Origin: Plantago ovata
Taxonomy: Eukaryota; Streptophyta; Magnoliopsida; Lamiales; Plantaginaceae
Reading direction: 5' to 3'
Assembly (NCBI GenBank): GCA_028274465.1
Contig: CM051457.1
Coordinates: 61,938,899 to 62,002,898, forward strand
Length of the DNA: 64,000 nt
The position numbers and the translations under genes are program-made. The notes below the pieces were generated by a model. The model was not told where the DNA came from. It did no database searches and worked only from the letters and a program-made list of their open reading frames with translations. Position 1 is the stretch's first letter, and every line of letters starts with the position of its first letter. Positions 20,421-32,658 of this stretch are shown piece after piece.

Positions 20421-21117
20421 AAGTACGGAAATATTACAAATAGAGTCACAATACCCCAACATCTTACAACAAGGAATGGGGAAAAAATGGTTACATTTGT
20501 GAAGCAATGTTATAACAACATGCAAAATGAAGCATGAAATGTAGTATTTTTGGTCCCCTCAAATTATTAGCCAAACAACCCTTTCACTTTTATACTATTT
20601 CCTTAATGTCCCAACATACCAATTTATAATTTCCTGAAAAACTAAAGTGGGTCAAATCATAAATATTAATTCTTCCTTCCCCAAATTTTGAATCTAAAAA
20701 TTCTTCCTTCTTCCCTTTTTGTTTCTTGTTCTTCCCCAACTCTTCTTATTCCATTTTTTATTTTGTCCTATTCCTTCGCCGGAGATCGATCAACGGTGAA
20801 GACTCTGACAGTCCATCTCTCTCTGAGATCTGGAAGCCAATGATGATAAAGAAACAAACTTTTATAGTGTCACAAAACTAAAGAAAGTTGGGATCAATAT
20901 CAAAAACTTAAAGAGTGGGGGACCTAGAAGCATCAAATTCAGACCTCTCTATTTCTACGCATATCTACATTTGTCTGCCCTACGAGTTGATGAAGATACA
21001 GAGATAATATTCAAAACTCTCAGAAGTTAGGAGATGAGTAACAAACAATTTGGAAACCATAATCATGAAGCAAGATCGGAGCAGAAAGCTCTGATCTATG
21101 AAATACCATGGAATCTC
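20421..21117. other. Intergenic host sequence
   Basis: AT-rich. A C/T-rich stretch at 20690-20790 looks like a plant 5' UTR but no gene follows. Nothing else recognised. Confidence 0.4.
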
Positions 21118-21325
21118 GGATTGATGATCCGCTCTCGAGCTTCCAGCTCTGAATTTCAGAGCTTCTGGAAGCTCTAAGCTTCCATGAAAGCTCCGAAATT
21201 CATAGCTTCCATGTAAGGGAAACTCTGAATTTCAGAGCTTCTCCATGAGCTTCCATTGAAGCTCTGAATTCGGAGCTTCCATGGAAGCTCATGGAGAAGC
21301 TCTGAAATTCATAACTTTAAGCTCG
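21118..21325. repeat. Palindromic GAGCTTCCATGGAAGCTC array
   Basis: About ten copies of GAGCTTCC or its complement, arranged as nested palindromes (GAGCTTCCATGGAAGCTC near 21276-21293, CTCTGAATTTCAGAG near 21153 and 21220). The single strand would fold extensively. A related array lies at 22454-22579. Confidence 0.7.
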
Positions 21326-21495
21326 AATTCTGATTTTTTTTTGAATAAGTAAAGAAAAGAGAAGAAATAATAAATAAATGAGAATAATTACTCCAAAACA
21401 GAGCACTGTTTAGATATGGAGTTTTTGCCAGAGCTCCGATGATAACGTGGTGATGGGCTGTGTCAGTTTGTGGTGGGTTAGTGGGGCAATAGTTT

Positions 21496-21704
21496 TGTAA
21501 CGCCCCGGACCAGCGGACCGAGAAGTTACGCATGGGTGACTAGGTACATCTTGATGGTATGAAATTGTCTGCTTTGGGAATGAGCCCACACGGTTTTGCA
21601 TTTGGTTTTACCCAAAAGGCCTCATACCAAGGAGAATGATGGTCTACACATATATACCCTTATTCCCTTTCACTATTAAGTGAAGTGGGATATAAGGTAC
21701 TACA
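21496..21704 (+). mobile_element. Short solo LTR, TRIM-like
   Basis: 209 bp starting TGTAACGCCCC and ending GGTACTACA, flanked by AGTTT (21491-21495) and AGGTT (21705-21709), a 5-bp duplication with one mismatch. It includes GAAGTTACGCATGGGTGAC, which loosely recalls 5S rRNA text in Cassandra-type TRIMs, and the common plant repeat text AGGCCTCATACCAAGG. Identity is inferred. Confidence 0.45.
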
Positions 21705-21723
21705 AGGTTTTTTTTTTGAAGTT

Positions 21724-21860
21724 GGGCACTAGTTCTAACGAAGCAGGGCACTAGTTTTAATTTCCAGACACTAGTTTTCACGATGCGAGGCACTAGTTTT
21801 AATTCCAGACACTAGTTTTTTTGAAGCGGGGCACTAGTTTTAATCCCAGGCACTAGTTTG
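21724..21860 (+). repeat. Seven CACTAGTT repeats in dimeric pattern
   Basis: Seven copies of (G/A)(G/A)(G/A)CACTAGTTTT spaced 18-22 bp, alternating between two flank types (TAATTCC and ACGATGC or TGAAGC). A degenerate tandem array. Confidence 0.75.
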
Positions 21861-22255
21861 TTTTGGTTTCTAGCACCATTTTTTTTACGACTAGATAGCA
21901 TGGCTTTTATTGCAGCAAGTCTCCCACGTGTCATCCATATAATGGTTTGAAAAAGGCACTTATGTTATAAATAACAATAAAGTACCATGGCATATTGCAA
22001 CTTTACTTGAATATGTTGTGTAATGAGGGGACAAAAGTTGGATTGTTGCACTTAAATGTAGCAATAAAACTCACAATGTAACACAATAAACGATGCGGTG
22101 TGGGATGTAAGATTTTAAGTCCTAATAACCTTATATGTAACGAACCCTACAAAGTACTAGTCAACATTTTATTAGCTAATGTTGTTTGGTGAGAATAAAT
22201 CAAATCAAATCATAATAATTCATGTCTTTGTCTGGAACTTTGAAAGGCCAGAATA
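21861..22255. other. Intergenic host sequence
   Basis: AT-rich; no gene or element recognised. Confidence 0.4.
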
Positions 22256-22330
22256 GTACCTTGTTATGAGGCCTAATTTCAAATTTATCCCTACTACTCA
22301 ATCAATTACATTTTAGTGACAAATGGCGTT
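22256..22330. repeat. Left arm of an inverted repeat split by the Copia element
   Basis: It matches, in inverted orientation, 51781-51851. The core CTACTACTCAATCAATTACA and TTTTAGT...ACAAAT pair with 51781-51820. Before Copia insertion the arms would have been about 0.5 kb apart, consistent with a MULE- or foldback-type element. The outer ends are unclear. Confidence 0.5.
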
Positions 22331-22453
22331 GACTGGACCCTATTTACATAAATGTCATTGTCTCAAAACTCCCAAACCAAACAAGCCTTATCCCTTTTTA
22401 TTTTAATATTTTTTTTTCTTCTTTTTCTATCTTCTTCCTCCTTCTTCTATACA

Positions 22454-22579
22454 GAGCTCCAAATCGGAGCTTTACGGCTCTGTTTAAAGCTCCGATCTGG
22501 AGCTCTATAACAGAGATGTAAAGCTCCGATCTGGAGCTCTAGATCGGAGGTCTGTAGCAGCTCCGATAAGAGCTGCTGC
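22454..22579. repeat. AGCTCCGATCTGGAGCT palindrome array, left half
   Basis: Repeated AAGCTCCGATCTGGAGCTCT (two near-identical copies about 46 bp apart) and partial copies. The Copia element inserted in it; the array resumes at 51543-51590. The last five bases, GCTGC (22575-22579), are the Copia TSD. Confidence 0.65.
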
Positions 22580-25500
22580 TGTAAGAAAATATGGCCAGGG
22601 TTACCCCTAGGGTACGCAGCGGAATTTCAAAAAATTTCTTAACATGCAGGTTAATTGATTATGTATATAGCATATATATTAAACACGTCAATTAGAAGAC
22701 TTACAATACTCCAAAAGCAAGCACAGGTACCGAGTCTTCGTAATAGTCCGGTGTATCTTCTCCTTCGTCGAAGTCGAAGATATCTGCAATACTTTGATTA
22801 TCTACAAGACAATAAAAGTTAGTTTCCAGCTCCTTGAACCTCAACCTTGGTATCCACGGATGAACAGCTTATCGGGAAGAATGCTAGGATATTCTTTGTG
22901 TGGCCAAAACGATGGGGCGGAGGTTTTCCTCCGGCGAGGTGGCGCGCGCGTGGCTTTGTATGAGGTAGGGGAAAGCTTTTATTTTCTCTAAGAGAACTGG
23001 TAGAAAGAATGTAACGGTACCGGTTTTGAAAACAAAATACTTTCTTGAAAAAGGAAATTCGAAAATACTTTAATAACAACGGTCGGCAATAAATGCCCAA
23101 AACAATCTTTGACGCTAACAATAATAAATAATATCCAATGACAACTCAAGTTCAAATGCATAACGAATGAACACCATAAAAGTGTATCTTCTTATTTTGA
23201 AAAGAAAACCCGTGACACCCCAGACCCTTCTCTCAGTCGCTGGCATCCTAGTCACGCACATCCTCAGCAGCATCTGGAAGGAAGGAATTTTGAAAAAAAC
23301 AAAAGAGTGTGAGATAAAGGATCTCAGTGAGGTTCTAAGTTAAACAGAAAGTAATCGGTTTTAAAAACAAAATCCTTTTCAGAAAAACGAGCAAACAGAA
23401 CAGAGCACATATAACAGATTAACAGAACAGAAACGTTGTAGACCGTTGGTGCAGCCCGCCTTATTACTCCTACTCCCAAAATGCCCTTGTAACTCCCTCC
23501 AGAGGATGCATAACTCCGGACAGAAACAGAAACCCCCGTGTACTTTGGGGAAACAGATCCTACGACCCTAATAGACCTCAGCGACTTCTGCCTCGCGCCT
23601 AAAAGGGAATAGACTAGGCCACGATCAAGCAAACCCGATAGTCCTCTACTACCCAAGCCTACCTAACCATAACCTAATCGACCGGTCACACAGAAACAGA
23701 ACAGATACAGAACAACAGATACAGTTAATTAACACCGAGAGGTGTTCCTGCAGAAAGGTCAGTACAGAACAGAGTAGTAATAAACAGAAATCCAAAAGTC
23801 ATACTTAGGACTTATACTTTTACGCGGAAGCATACAATATACAGTAGATGGTAATAGGTACAAACAGTCACATAGCCTTCCAGTTTTTCGCAAATAATAG
23901 GTTTAGGGGTGAACACTCACCTTAGGTTACGAGCAAACGACCTTCAACAAGAAATGAGCTTACGGGTTTACGGACAACGGAGAACCTAACAAGAAAGTAC
24001 TAACACAATTTAGAAGTCGAACGGACGGAAGGAAAAAGGTTGAAAAAGGAATGGTAAAGTCGGGGTTCGAACTTGGGATCGCTAAGTCAGTCAAGCAAGG
24101 ACCTAACCAACCAAGCTAGCAAGTCAAGTCTATACTAACTTACAAAACAGAAACTAAGTTTAAAACATTCTCAGAAACTCTTTCGATTTCAGATTCTGGA
24201 AATTACCAAACTACCCTCAGTGGTAAATTGCAAGAAAAACCCTTTTCGAAAACCGACAGAACAAACAAACCAGAAGTTTCTAACACTTAACAGTCTTCTC
24301 AAAACAACGAGGTTTACGATAAAAGCCTACGGTCAGTCAACTACGGTCAACGGTAAAACTGCAAAAAGGTCCTTTAGGTTTTTAAGTTTCCCAATTCAGT
24401 CCACAACAATCCAAAACAGAACAACAAGGTCCAAAAGTCCTTTCGAGGTCAAACAGGAAATCAATTTCAACATACGAGGTCAATAAGTTCACAAGTCCAG
24501 CAAACAGTAACTATACTAACAACCTAAGTCCCGGTTCTCGGTTCGAAATAATTAACAAGGTCAGAACGTAGTAGGGGTAAAACAGTCCAAACAGAATCGA
24601 GCATACGAGATTCGAATCAAGAGCAACAGTAAAGGAACGAGATTTACCTTCGAATCGAAATAAAAGGTTGAACAAATCTGCAATCGAATAAATCGAAAAG
24701 AAAAGAGAATTAAAACAAGATTCGAATCGAATCGAAAACAAAACCGAATTCGGAACCAAAGGATAGAACCGACTTACCGACCGAACCGGAACAAACGGAT
24801 CGGACGAATCGAATCGGCGGCAGAAGGCGAGCGGCGGCAAGGCGAAACGCGGCGGAGCAGCAAGGCGCGGCGATTGAACGGAGGAGCGGACGCGGCGGGG
24901 AAGGAGCAAGGCGGAGCGGAACGGCCGAGAACAGACAAACGGATCGATCGATCGATCGACACGGGACAGACGGCGGCAAGGAAATCGGCGCGGCGGACTG
25001 ATCTGAACGGAGAAGACGACCGGATCGGAGCCGAGACAGAGAAGAACAGAGCAGGGGCGCGGCACGGACCGAAACGGCGGGTCAAATCGGGCGCGGCGAC
25101 GGCGGAGACAATTCGCGGCGCGGTGATCCGAGATCGCGGCTTGATGATGAGAGATGAGGGCGGTGATGGCTTGATGAAAGGATAAAAAATCGAAACAATG
25201 AAGATGATGAGGATGGGCACGGTTTTGATGAGAGATGGAGGTGAAGATGATGATGCTGCGGTTTGAGAGAGAGAGAAAGAGTTTTCTTTTTCTTTCTTAC
25301 TGATGGCAAAAACGGCTGAGAAGTGAGATGGGAGGGATACTGACTAGGGTTAGGGTTTAAGTCTTAAAGGGCCGGTCAAAGGGCCTTTGACTGGGCTAAA
25401 CGAGATGGGCCAAAGGCTAGCAGATCAGATAGTCTAGCTTGACCAAACGAAATGAAACGAAACGAACTAACTTACGCGAAATTAATTAATTAATTACTGA

Positions 25501-27232
25501 ATAAATAATTTACTCTGGTAATTAATTAACTAAAATAAATAATTAAATAATAATATAATAATTAAATAATTAAATAAATAAAAAAAACGGGGTGTTACAA
25601 AGAATGATCTAAAAATTTGTCTATTGAATCGTGTATAAAAAGCTCTCTAATAGTCTACTATATATAGTAGTCAATAGAAGCCTAATGAATAATCAATTAG
25701 ACTTCATAAAGGAATAAGAATCAAATTTTTATCGCACTAGGAAACCAATTCAAGTCTAGATTCATTCCCAATCAAGTTAGAACTCAATCAGGAAAATCTA
25801 ACTTATCTCTTGGACTTCTAATAGAGGAAGGAGTCGAACTCCTTCCCCTACTCCATCTGCGCGCGCGCGCGTCCCAAGGGTGATAGGTGGGTCCCGATTT
25901 TGGGACCCACTTATAGTTCTAAGGCAATTCAAACTCCAAGTAGATTTGCCCATGTGCATATATTAATTCCAAATTAACATATCATTTCAAATCAAACCTC
26001 CATTATATTTCTAAAATATAATCTTTAATTGTATTTACATAAAATACAATTAATCAGCCAATTCAATTAATAATTCCAAATTATTAATTGAGCCACAAAA
26101 TATTATAATTAATTCCAAATCAATTATAATCCATCAATCACAATTAATTCCAAATTAATTGCGATTCCATCTTCAAGGATATTCGGAAAAGCTGAATCAC
26201 CACATAGTGTTACCCATAGGGCCTCATTGTATTAAGCAAGTCCTAAACTAGGCAAAATGGAATTCCTAGACGGTTTCATTTGCAAACCCTTTCGTTGCGA
26301 AGTATGTTGCGCTCAACGCGGGGATGGTAACGTCCCTTCATCTGACTGACTCGAATGCATCTTGGATCGATGAAGTGTCTATCCCAATAATACATCCACG
26401 GGCGTCTTCAGTGAGTTGCATGGTGAATTCAATATCTATTATGACTATCATAATAATATTGATACGCTGGCCAGCGGTTTTACCAATCACAACTATGAAC
26501 GACTATGAGCAGTGCTCTCCTGTGCTACACATGAGAGATGAATCATTCACAAAATCACTTATCATCCCCATTTGTATGTAGCCATAATTCTGGATCGTGT
26601 CTTGGGTCAACTGCTTATTTAGAGCTGACATCGACGGGTCCACCAAGGATATGGGGCAACAAATGTGATGATAAAGTCATGTAAGTCCAAAGGACGACTG
26701 GCATCACTTCGACAACTTACCGGTTCCCATAGACACTTCGGTGTAGAGTATACATCGATGGGAGTGTCCGGTGGGTACTTCCATTGTTTGGTAACCACCC
26801 TTCAAACAACTATGCGTAGTTATGGGAACCTTTCTTGGTTGTCTAACAATCCGTTCCGTGGCCGTGGGATCGGCTCACACTTGCTCCAACAAGTATAACC
26901 TCCACGCATACTACTCTCAGCTGGTTCATTAAGACCCCTACATCCGAGATGAACCTCGACTTGGGAGGTGTGGGATAGATGATAACTTTCATAGCTCCCA
27001 CTATCTGTGTGATCGGTCATCTATCCGAGGGGACATGTTTAATATCAATACAGACAAAAATAGAGATATGACATGTTGTATGCCTGGTGTAATATAAATA
27101 TGAAAGCGATACCCAATAGTCAAACAACAAACATATATTATATTACGTTGACCTGTGTAATAGCACATATATGCCCTTTATAAGGGCTGCGTGCCCTTAA
27201 TAAAGACTGTCTCTAGGACATATACACTATCA
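22580..27232 (-). repeat. 3' LTR of the long-LTR Copia (interrupted)
   Basis: Matches 49474-51542 on both sides of a 2.6-kb insertion (23010-25599). It retains the TG/CA end missing from the 5' LTR. It includes a (GC)n microsatellite near 25858-25871. Confidence 0.88.
23010..25599 (-). mobile_element. Solo LTR, Del/Tekay chromovirus-like
   Basis: 2590 bp. The minus strand starts TGTAACACCCCG and ends GGTACCGTTACA, giving 6-bp terminal inverted repeats TGTAAC/GTTACA, with a perfect AAGAA duplication (23005-23009, 25600-25604). The TGTAACACCCC start and length fit Del/Tekay LTRs. No internal region or second LTR is present, so it is probably the product of LTR-LTR recombination. Pro/Ser/Arg-rich open frames at 24500-25300 are compositional. 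Confidence 0.8.
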
Positions 27233-27246
27233 ATCTCCCACTTGGA
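27233..27246 (-). other. Polypurine tract of the long-LTR Copia
   Basis: Minus strand AAGTGGGAGAT lies directly before the LTR start TGATAGTG and right after the RNase H end. Confidence 0.75.
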
Positions 27247-29325
27247 CTAGAGCCAGTCACCTTTATGCTTAATACCCAGATTAGCATAATGTCTTAAGTG
27301 GACATCCACTGATAAGACCTTTGTGAAAGGATCTTCCACGTTGTCCGTGGTAGAGACACTTTCTATACTAACTTCTCCTCTATCAATAATCTCACGTATA
27401 ACGTGATACTTTCTAAGTACATGTTTGTTCTTGTTTGTAGATCTAGGCTCCTTGGCTTGAGCGACGGCGCCCGTATTGTCACAATAAATCGTTATTAGAC
27501 TAGGAGCAGGAACAACCATCAATTCCTTCAAGAACTCTGAAATCCAGACAGCTTCTTTCGATGCTTCTGATGCAGCAATGTACTCGGCTTTTGTGGATGA
27601 GTCAGCAATCATGGCTTGCTTAGAACTCTTCCAACAGATAGCTCCTCCGTTCAATTTGAATATGTATCCTGTCTGTGACTTAAAGTCATCAGGATCTGAT
27701 TCAAATCAAGCGTCGACATAACCAGACATCTTTAATTCTGGTTCTCCACCAAACACCAAGAACATCTCTTTAGTCCGTCGAAGGTACTTAAGAATGTTCT
27801 TTACAGCAGTCCAGTGAGGTACTCCTGGATTCTGTTGGTGTCGACAAGTGACACTAAGCGCATATGCCACATCGGGCCTTGTGCAATTCACTGCATACAT
27901 TATAGACCCTACTGCCGAAGCATAGGGCACACGACTCATTGCCTTTCTTTCTTCATCAGTTTTAGGACTATCCTTAACTGATAAGATGATCCCATGCCTA
28001 GCTGGGAGAAAGCCTCTCTTTGAGTCATCCATCTTATAACGCTTCAGTATTTTGTCGATGTAGGTGGACTGTGTCGATCCTAACATCCTCTTGGATCTAT
28101 CTCTATAGATCTTTATCCCTAGGATGTAGTTCGCTTCACCCAAGTCCTTCATTGAGAAGGTACTTGATAACGAAACTTTAGTCTCTTCTAGCATAGAGAC
28201 ATTGTTTCTCATGATCAAAATGTCATCAAAATAAATGATCATGAAAACGACTCCCTTGTCGCTGTGCCTAGTGTAGACACAGGGATCTTCCACGCTCCTG
28301 ACGAAGTCAAACGATTTGACAGCTTCATCAAAGCGGATATTCCAGCTCCTAGACGCTTGCTTTAGCCCATAGATGGATCTCTGTAATTTGCATACAGCAG
28401 TTGGCCTGGTTTTACTAATAAAACCTTCCTGCTGTACCATATAGACCTCTTCCTCAAGGTTGCCATTGAGGAAGGCAGTCTTTACATCCATCTGCCAGAT
28501 CTCATAATCATAATAGACAGCTATTTCAAGTAGAATTCGAATAGACTTCAATTTTGCTACCGGTGAAAAGGTTTCATCGTAATCGATGCCATACCTTTGC
28601 GTGTAGCCTTTTGCCACAAGTCTAGCCTTGTGCGTTTGTACCTTGCCATCGGCATCTGTCTTTCGTTTAAAGACCCATTTGCACCCAATAGGTCTAACCC
28701 CTTTGGGCAAGTCTACCAAGCTCCAAACTTGGTTCAGGTACATGGAGTCCATTTCCAATTCCATGGCCTCATGCCATTTGTCTGAGTCAATATCATTTAT
28801 TGCCTCTTTGTAGGACTCGGGGTCTTCCCGATCTGATAAGCAGACATCAAGTTCACTGATGTCTTCTATCATAAGGCTTTGCTTCTGAGGTCCATTTAGG
28901 ATCCTCTTCGACCTACGGAGCTCGACTGGTTCTGGTGCTTTTCTTTTCTGTCTTCGTGTAACATGAACATTATCAGTGGGCACTGATGCAGCTGGTCGCG
29001 CGCCGCGACCCTGTTCCCTAGCGGGAGGCTGCTCTTGTGCAACTTGTTGCACAGGTTGATTGACAACGGGTTCTATTGGTGTGGTTTCAACTGTTGATCT
29101 AATCACAGGACTCCCACTGACTATGACATGCCTAGCAAGTGTCATATCATTACCCTTGTCTGCTTCGAAAGCTCCCACTGAACTTGAGTCCAAATCAGAA
29201 GATTCAGTGAACTCATGTTCGCGCGTGTCAAAGTCTTGAATTTCTTCAAGTTCTATCATGTCATCTAACATCTCTTCTTTGAGGTATTCTCCTTCTAAAA
29301 ACTTGACGTTTCTAGATACTATCAC
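27247..29325 (-). pseudogene. Long-LTR Copia reverse transcriptase and RNase H
   Basis: A 539-codon open stretch (29325-27706) holds an acidic linker and then the RT: WVFKRKTDADGKVQTHKARL, KGYTQRYGIDYDETFSPVAK, QMDVKTAFLNGNLEEEVYM, IYGLKQASRSWNIRF, IIYFDDILIM (YFDD in place of the usual YVDD), DLGEANYILGIKI. One TGA near 27704 separates it from RNase H (27654-27247), which has KQAMIADSSTKAEYIAASEA and IYCDNTGAV. Apart from this stop the pair is well preserved. Confidence 0.9.
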
Positions 29326-30210
29326 CTTGTGATCTTCAGTCTCGTCTGACGAGGATAGCCTATGAAATATACTTTGACACCCTTGGCATCTAACTTATCA
29401 GTGAGCATCAGTTTGACTATCGCAGGACAGCCCCAAGGTCTAAGATAGCCCAGTGAGGGCTTCTTTCCTTTCCATAACTCATAAGGAGATTTCTCCACTA
29501 ATTTAGATGGTACACGGTTCAGAATGTAGATTGCAGTTTGTAGTGCATATCCCCATAGATATTTTGGAAGAGTCGAGAATCCAATCATTGATCTCACCAT
29601 GTCTAACAGGGTTCGATTCCTTCTCTCAGACACACCATTTAATTGTGGTGTTCTAGGAGGGGTCCATTGCGATTGAATTCCAATTTCCTTCAAGTAGTCG
29701 ATAAATTCTTCACTAAGGTATTCACCTCCTCGATCTGATCGAAGAGTGACTATCCTTAGGTTGAATTCATTCTCGACCTCATTCATAAACTCCTTGAATT
29801 TCCCAAAGGTCTCGGATTTATTCTTCATAAGATAAATATATCCATACCTTGAGAAATCGTCAGTAAAGGTAACGAAGTAAGGATAACCCCCACGCGCATG
29901 GACTTTAAAGGGTCCACATACATCGGTATGTATGAGCTCTAAGCAGCGAGTGGCACGACACCTTGTCCACAAAAGGTTTGTTCGTCATCTTACCCTTAAC
30001 ACATGATTCGCATGTACCATATGATTTAAAATCAAATGGTTCTAAGTAGTCCAACTTCCTTAGTCTTTGAATCCGTGTTTCATTGATATGGCCTAGCCGA
30101 CAATGCCATAGATAAAATGGATTATTCTTCCTACTTGAAGACAGTTGTTTGTTATGTATTTGAAATAAAGGTAGACTACTTTGCAAAATATATAAACCAT
30201 TCACTAAGCG
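29322..30210 (-). pseudogene. Long-LTR Copia integrase
   Basis: HHCC domain: FYLWHCRLGHINETRIQRL and YGTCESCVKGKMTNKPF. Catalytic core: IHTDVCGPF, TFTDDFSRYGYIYLMKNKSE, LRSDRGGEYLSEEF, PRTPQLNGVSERRNRTLLDM, so the three acidic positions (D, D, E) are present. A frameshift near 29960 separates the zinc domain from the core, and another near 29340 precedes the RT frame. Confidence 0.88.
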
Positions 30211-30530
30211 AGCTTTTCCATAATACTGGTCATTTAATGAAAATTAACAAGTATTATTAGCAAATCGAAAGGAAAAACCCAAATTGTCCAACAATGGAAT
30301 GGAAATAATATTTCTGACAATGGATGGAACAAAATAAACGTTATCAAGTTCTAAACATTGTCCTGAAGGTAAATCTATCTTGCAGCGTCCAACGCGTTTG
30401 GCTTCAACTGGATTGCCGTTCCCAACATGCAAGTCGATTTCACCTTGCTTGACTAGCCTGTGATCAATTAGCCCCTACACATTATTACAAATGTGTGAGC
30501 CACAGGCTGTATCTAATACCCAACCATTGG
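30211..30530 (-). pseudogene. Long-LTR Copia protease
   Basis: The active-site text is GWVLDTACGSHICNNV, with DTA in place of the usual DTG, then a stop. Next come VGNGNPVEAKRVGRCKIDL, CLELDNVYFVPSIVRNIIS and LDNLGFSFRF, the usual Copia protease tail. Confidence 0.75.
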
Positions 30531-31333
30531 AGTCAAAAGTAGTCATGTTCATTTCAATAACAAACATACCTGAGCTAGAAGTCGGTGGCTTCTTAGCTTG
30601 ATCTGCCCTCAGCTTAGGGCAATCTTTCTTCCAATGTCCTTTCTGTTTACAGAAAAGACATTCATCTATGCGTACCGTTCCGCTTCTCTTGAACTTCCTT
30701 TTCTTGTTCAGACGCTTAGGCTTATCACTCGAAGTGTTAGCCTTGGCTCCCGAGTTTCCTTTTACCCTTAGCACTTTTGTTTCTCGGGTTAGGGTTAGAC
30801 GGTTGCCCAACATACATGATCGACTTTTCCTTCTTAGGAAGAGTTTGATCATATGTCTTCAGCAGATTATGGAGTTCGGGCAGTGTGACATCCTTCGCAT
30901 TCATCATGTAGTTAATGATGAACTGCGAATACAAACTTGGCAATGATTGAAGGACAAAGATCACCATGATCTTATTCTCCAGCTTGACACCGGCATCGAC
31001 AAGCTTTTCAAAGAGACCAATCATTTTGAGAACATGTTCAGACATGGTCCCTCCTTCACTGAGCTTGCATCTGTGTATCTCTTTGATCAAATCAAATTCA
31101 ACACTTCTAGCTGTCGTCTTAAAGAGCGACTCAAGATGCTTCAGCATCTCATATGGCAACATGCTTTCATGTTGCCTCTACAGATCATTGCTCATTGCCG
31201 CCAGCATAATACACTGCGCGGATCTAGCATCCTCATGATGCTTATCAGACTTTGCCTTGTTGGCTTGATTCCAAGCAGCAACCTGATCGGCAGTCTGCTT
31301 TTCGGGGCACACGGGAATGACCTCGTCCAAGAC
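30470..31333 (-). pseudogene. Long-LTR Copia gag, C-terminal part
   Basis: Continues from 47961-48069 across the Athila insertion (TSD GTACT at 31334-31338). Text: EKQTADQVAAWNQANKAKSD, MLPYEMLKHLESLF, KLSEGGTMSEHVLKMIGLFE, FVLQSLPSLYSQFIINYMM. The CCHC zinc knuckle is CLFCKQKGHWKKDC (30619-30660), followed by the protease. Stops near 31180 and frame changes near 30800 break it. Confidence 0.85.
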
Positions 31334-31338
31334 GTACT

Positions 31339-32512
31339 TGATGAATGTGTATTTTACACTTTCATTTGAGTCTTTTTTCACCAATTTAGCTATCCTCTAT
31401 GTTAATTTAGCTACATTTAAGTGCATTTTATTGGAATAGTGTCACGTTTCCCTTTAGTTTGTACTTTACAGGTTTTGAGTGAAAAACGAGGTTTTCTGGG
31501 CAATTATATTGAAGTAGACAAGGAATTGGTGTTCTGAAGGCCTAATAGGAGTATCCAGAAGATTCCGGATAGGATTTGAAGTCTAGGGGTCGAGTCTGAA
31601 GGCTAAAAGGTCACTAGAATGCAAAAAACGAGTCCGAAAAGGAGAAGAAATCCAAAAACGCGTCGAAAATGCGTATATGGCCGCCAGAACCTCCCGGGCG
31701 AGTCGCCCGGGAAGTGGGGCAAATCGCCCCACACCAGGCGAATCGCCCGTCGCCCCACACCTGTCGAATCACTATATATAGTTGCTCAGTTTTCTCCGTT
31801 TTTCATACTTTCTCAGACCTTTTCTCTCACCTTTCTCATTAGTTTTAGGTAGGAATTCTCCAGAGCCTGTTCTGGGGATTCTTAGCTTAGGAGATACTTT
31901 TTCTTAGCGTTTTGGAGCTTGTAAGATCGCGATTCTTCGGAGATTGACAACCTTCGGTAACATTGTATCTTACAGTTTTTCTATTTATATTTATTTATCT
32001 TTCAACATGTTTTCATTCAATCTTGCTATGATTGCATGACATCTATGAGTAGCTAAACTTCTCATTGGTGATAGTATGTGATTTCTTAGCGAAGGGTTAA
32101 TAATTAAGCTAATGGCTATATCGCGCATTATACTTTGAGTTATTGCTTTATTTCATTGATCTATCTAAAACCTCTATCTTCGTAGTGTTGAATAATTACG
32201 GAACACAATTGGACAATTCATTGATCAAAGATCTCTATGCAAAACCGGGGACTTCATGCATGATTATTAACCTGCTATGCTTTGAATGACCATACTATCA
32301 CCAATCTCCATTATCTGTTAAGAAAAACCTTTGCTAAGTCGTCTGTTGATTTTATATTCTTAGGTTAGATTAGATAAAGCTAGTTATAGTCCTTGGAGAT
32401 CGACAGCCGAGGTTATTTTACTGCTACACTACGGATTTCATTGTAGTTGTGAATTGCCTTTGGCTTAATACAAATTTTTTTGATTAATTGAGTCTGACAA
32501 ACGAGTTCATCA
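31339..32512 (+). repeat. 5' LTR of Athila-like no. 2
   Basis: 1174 bp. Palindromes lie at 31695-31760 and a TATA box at about 31772-31780. Against the 3' LTR it lacks about 12-14 bp inside the palindrome array (near 31749) and about 12 bp near 32028. Confidence 0.92.
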
Positions 32513-32515
32513 AAT

Positions 32516-32533
32516 TGGCGTCGTTGCCGGGGA
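32516..32533 (+). other. Primer binding site, tRNA-Asp type
   Basis: TGGCGTCGTTGCCGGGGA, 3 bp after the LTR; one base differs from the usual Athila site. Confidence 0.85.
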
Positions 32534-32658
32534 CTATTCTCCTTTTTTCTGTTTAGCTTTTTTATATTTTCAGCATTCAATTCCTAGTTCTAGTAGTTTT
32601 TAGTTTTCCTATTTAATCTCTCTCTGATACTCCTTTCCTAGTTTGTTACAGATAGTGT

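Noticed and set aside
24511..25309. Several Pro/Ser/Arg-rich open frames on both strands
   Set aside because: They lie inside a GC-rich part of the solo LTR, overlap in several frames, and show no family text.
25858..25871. (GC)n run as a Z-DNA regulatory site (also near 50132)
   Set aside because: A simple microsatellite present in both LTRs of the same element; no further evidence of function.
26324..27020. Open frames at 26324-26581 and 26665-26898, with a copy at 50564-50890
   Set aside because: They fall within the Copia LTRs; the two LTR copies have different stops and no known domain.
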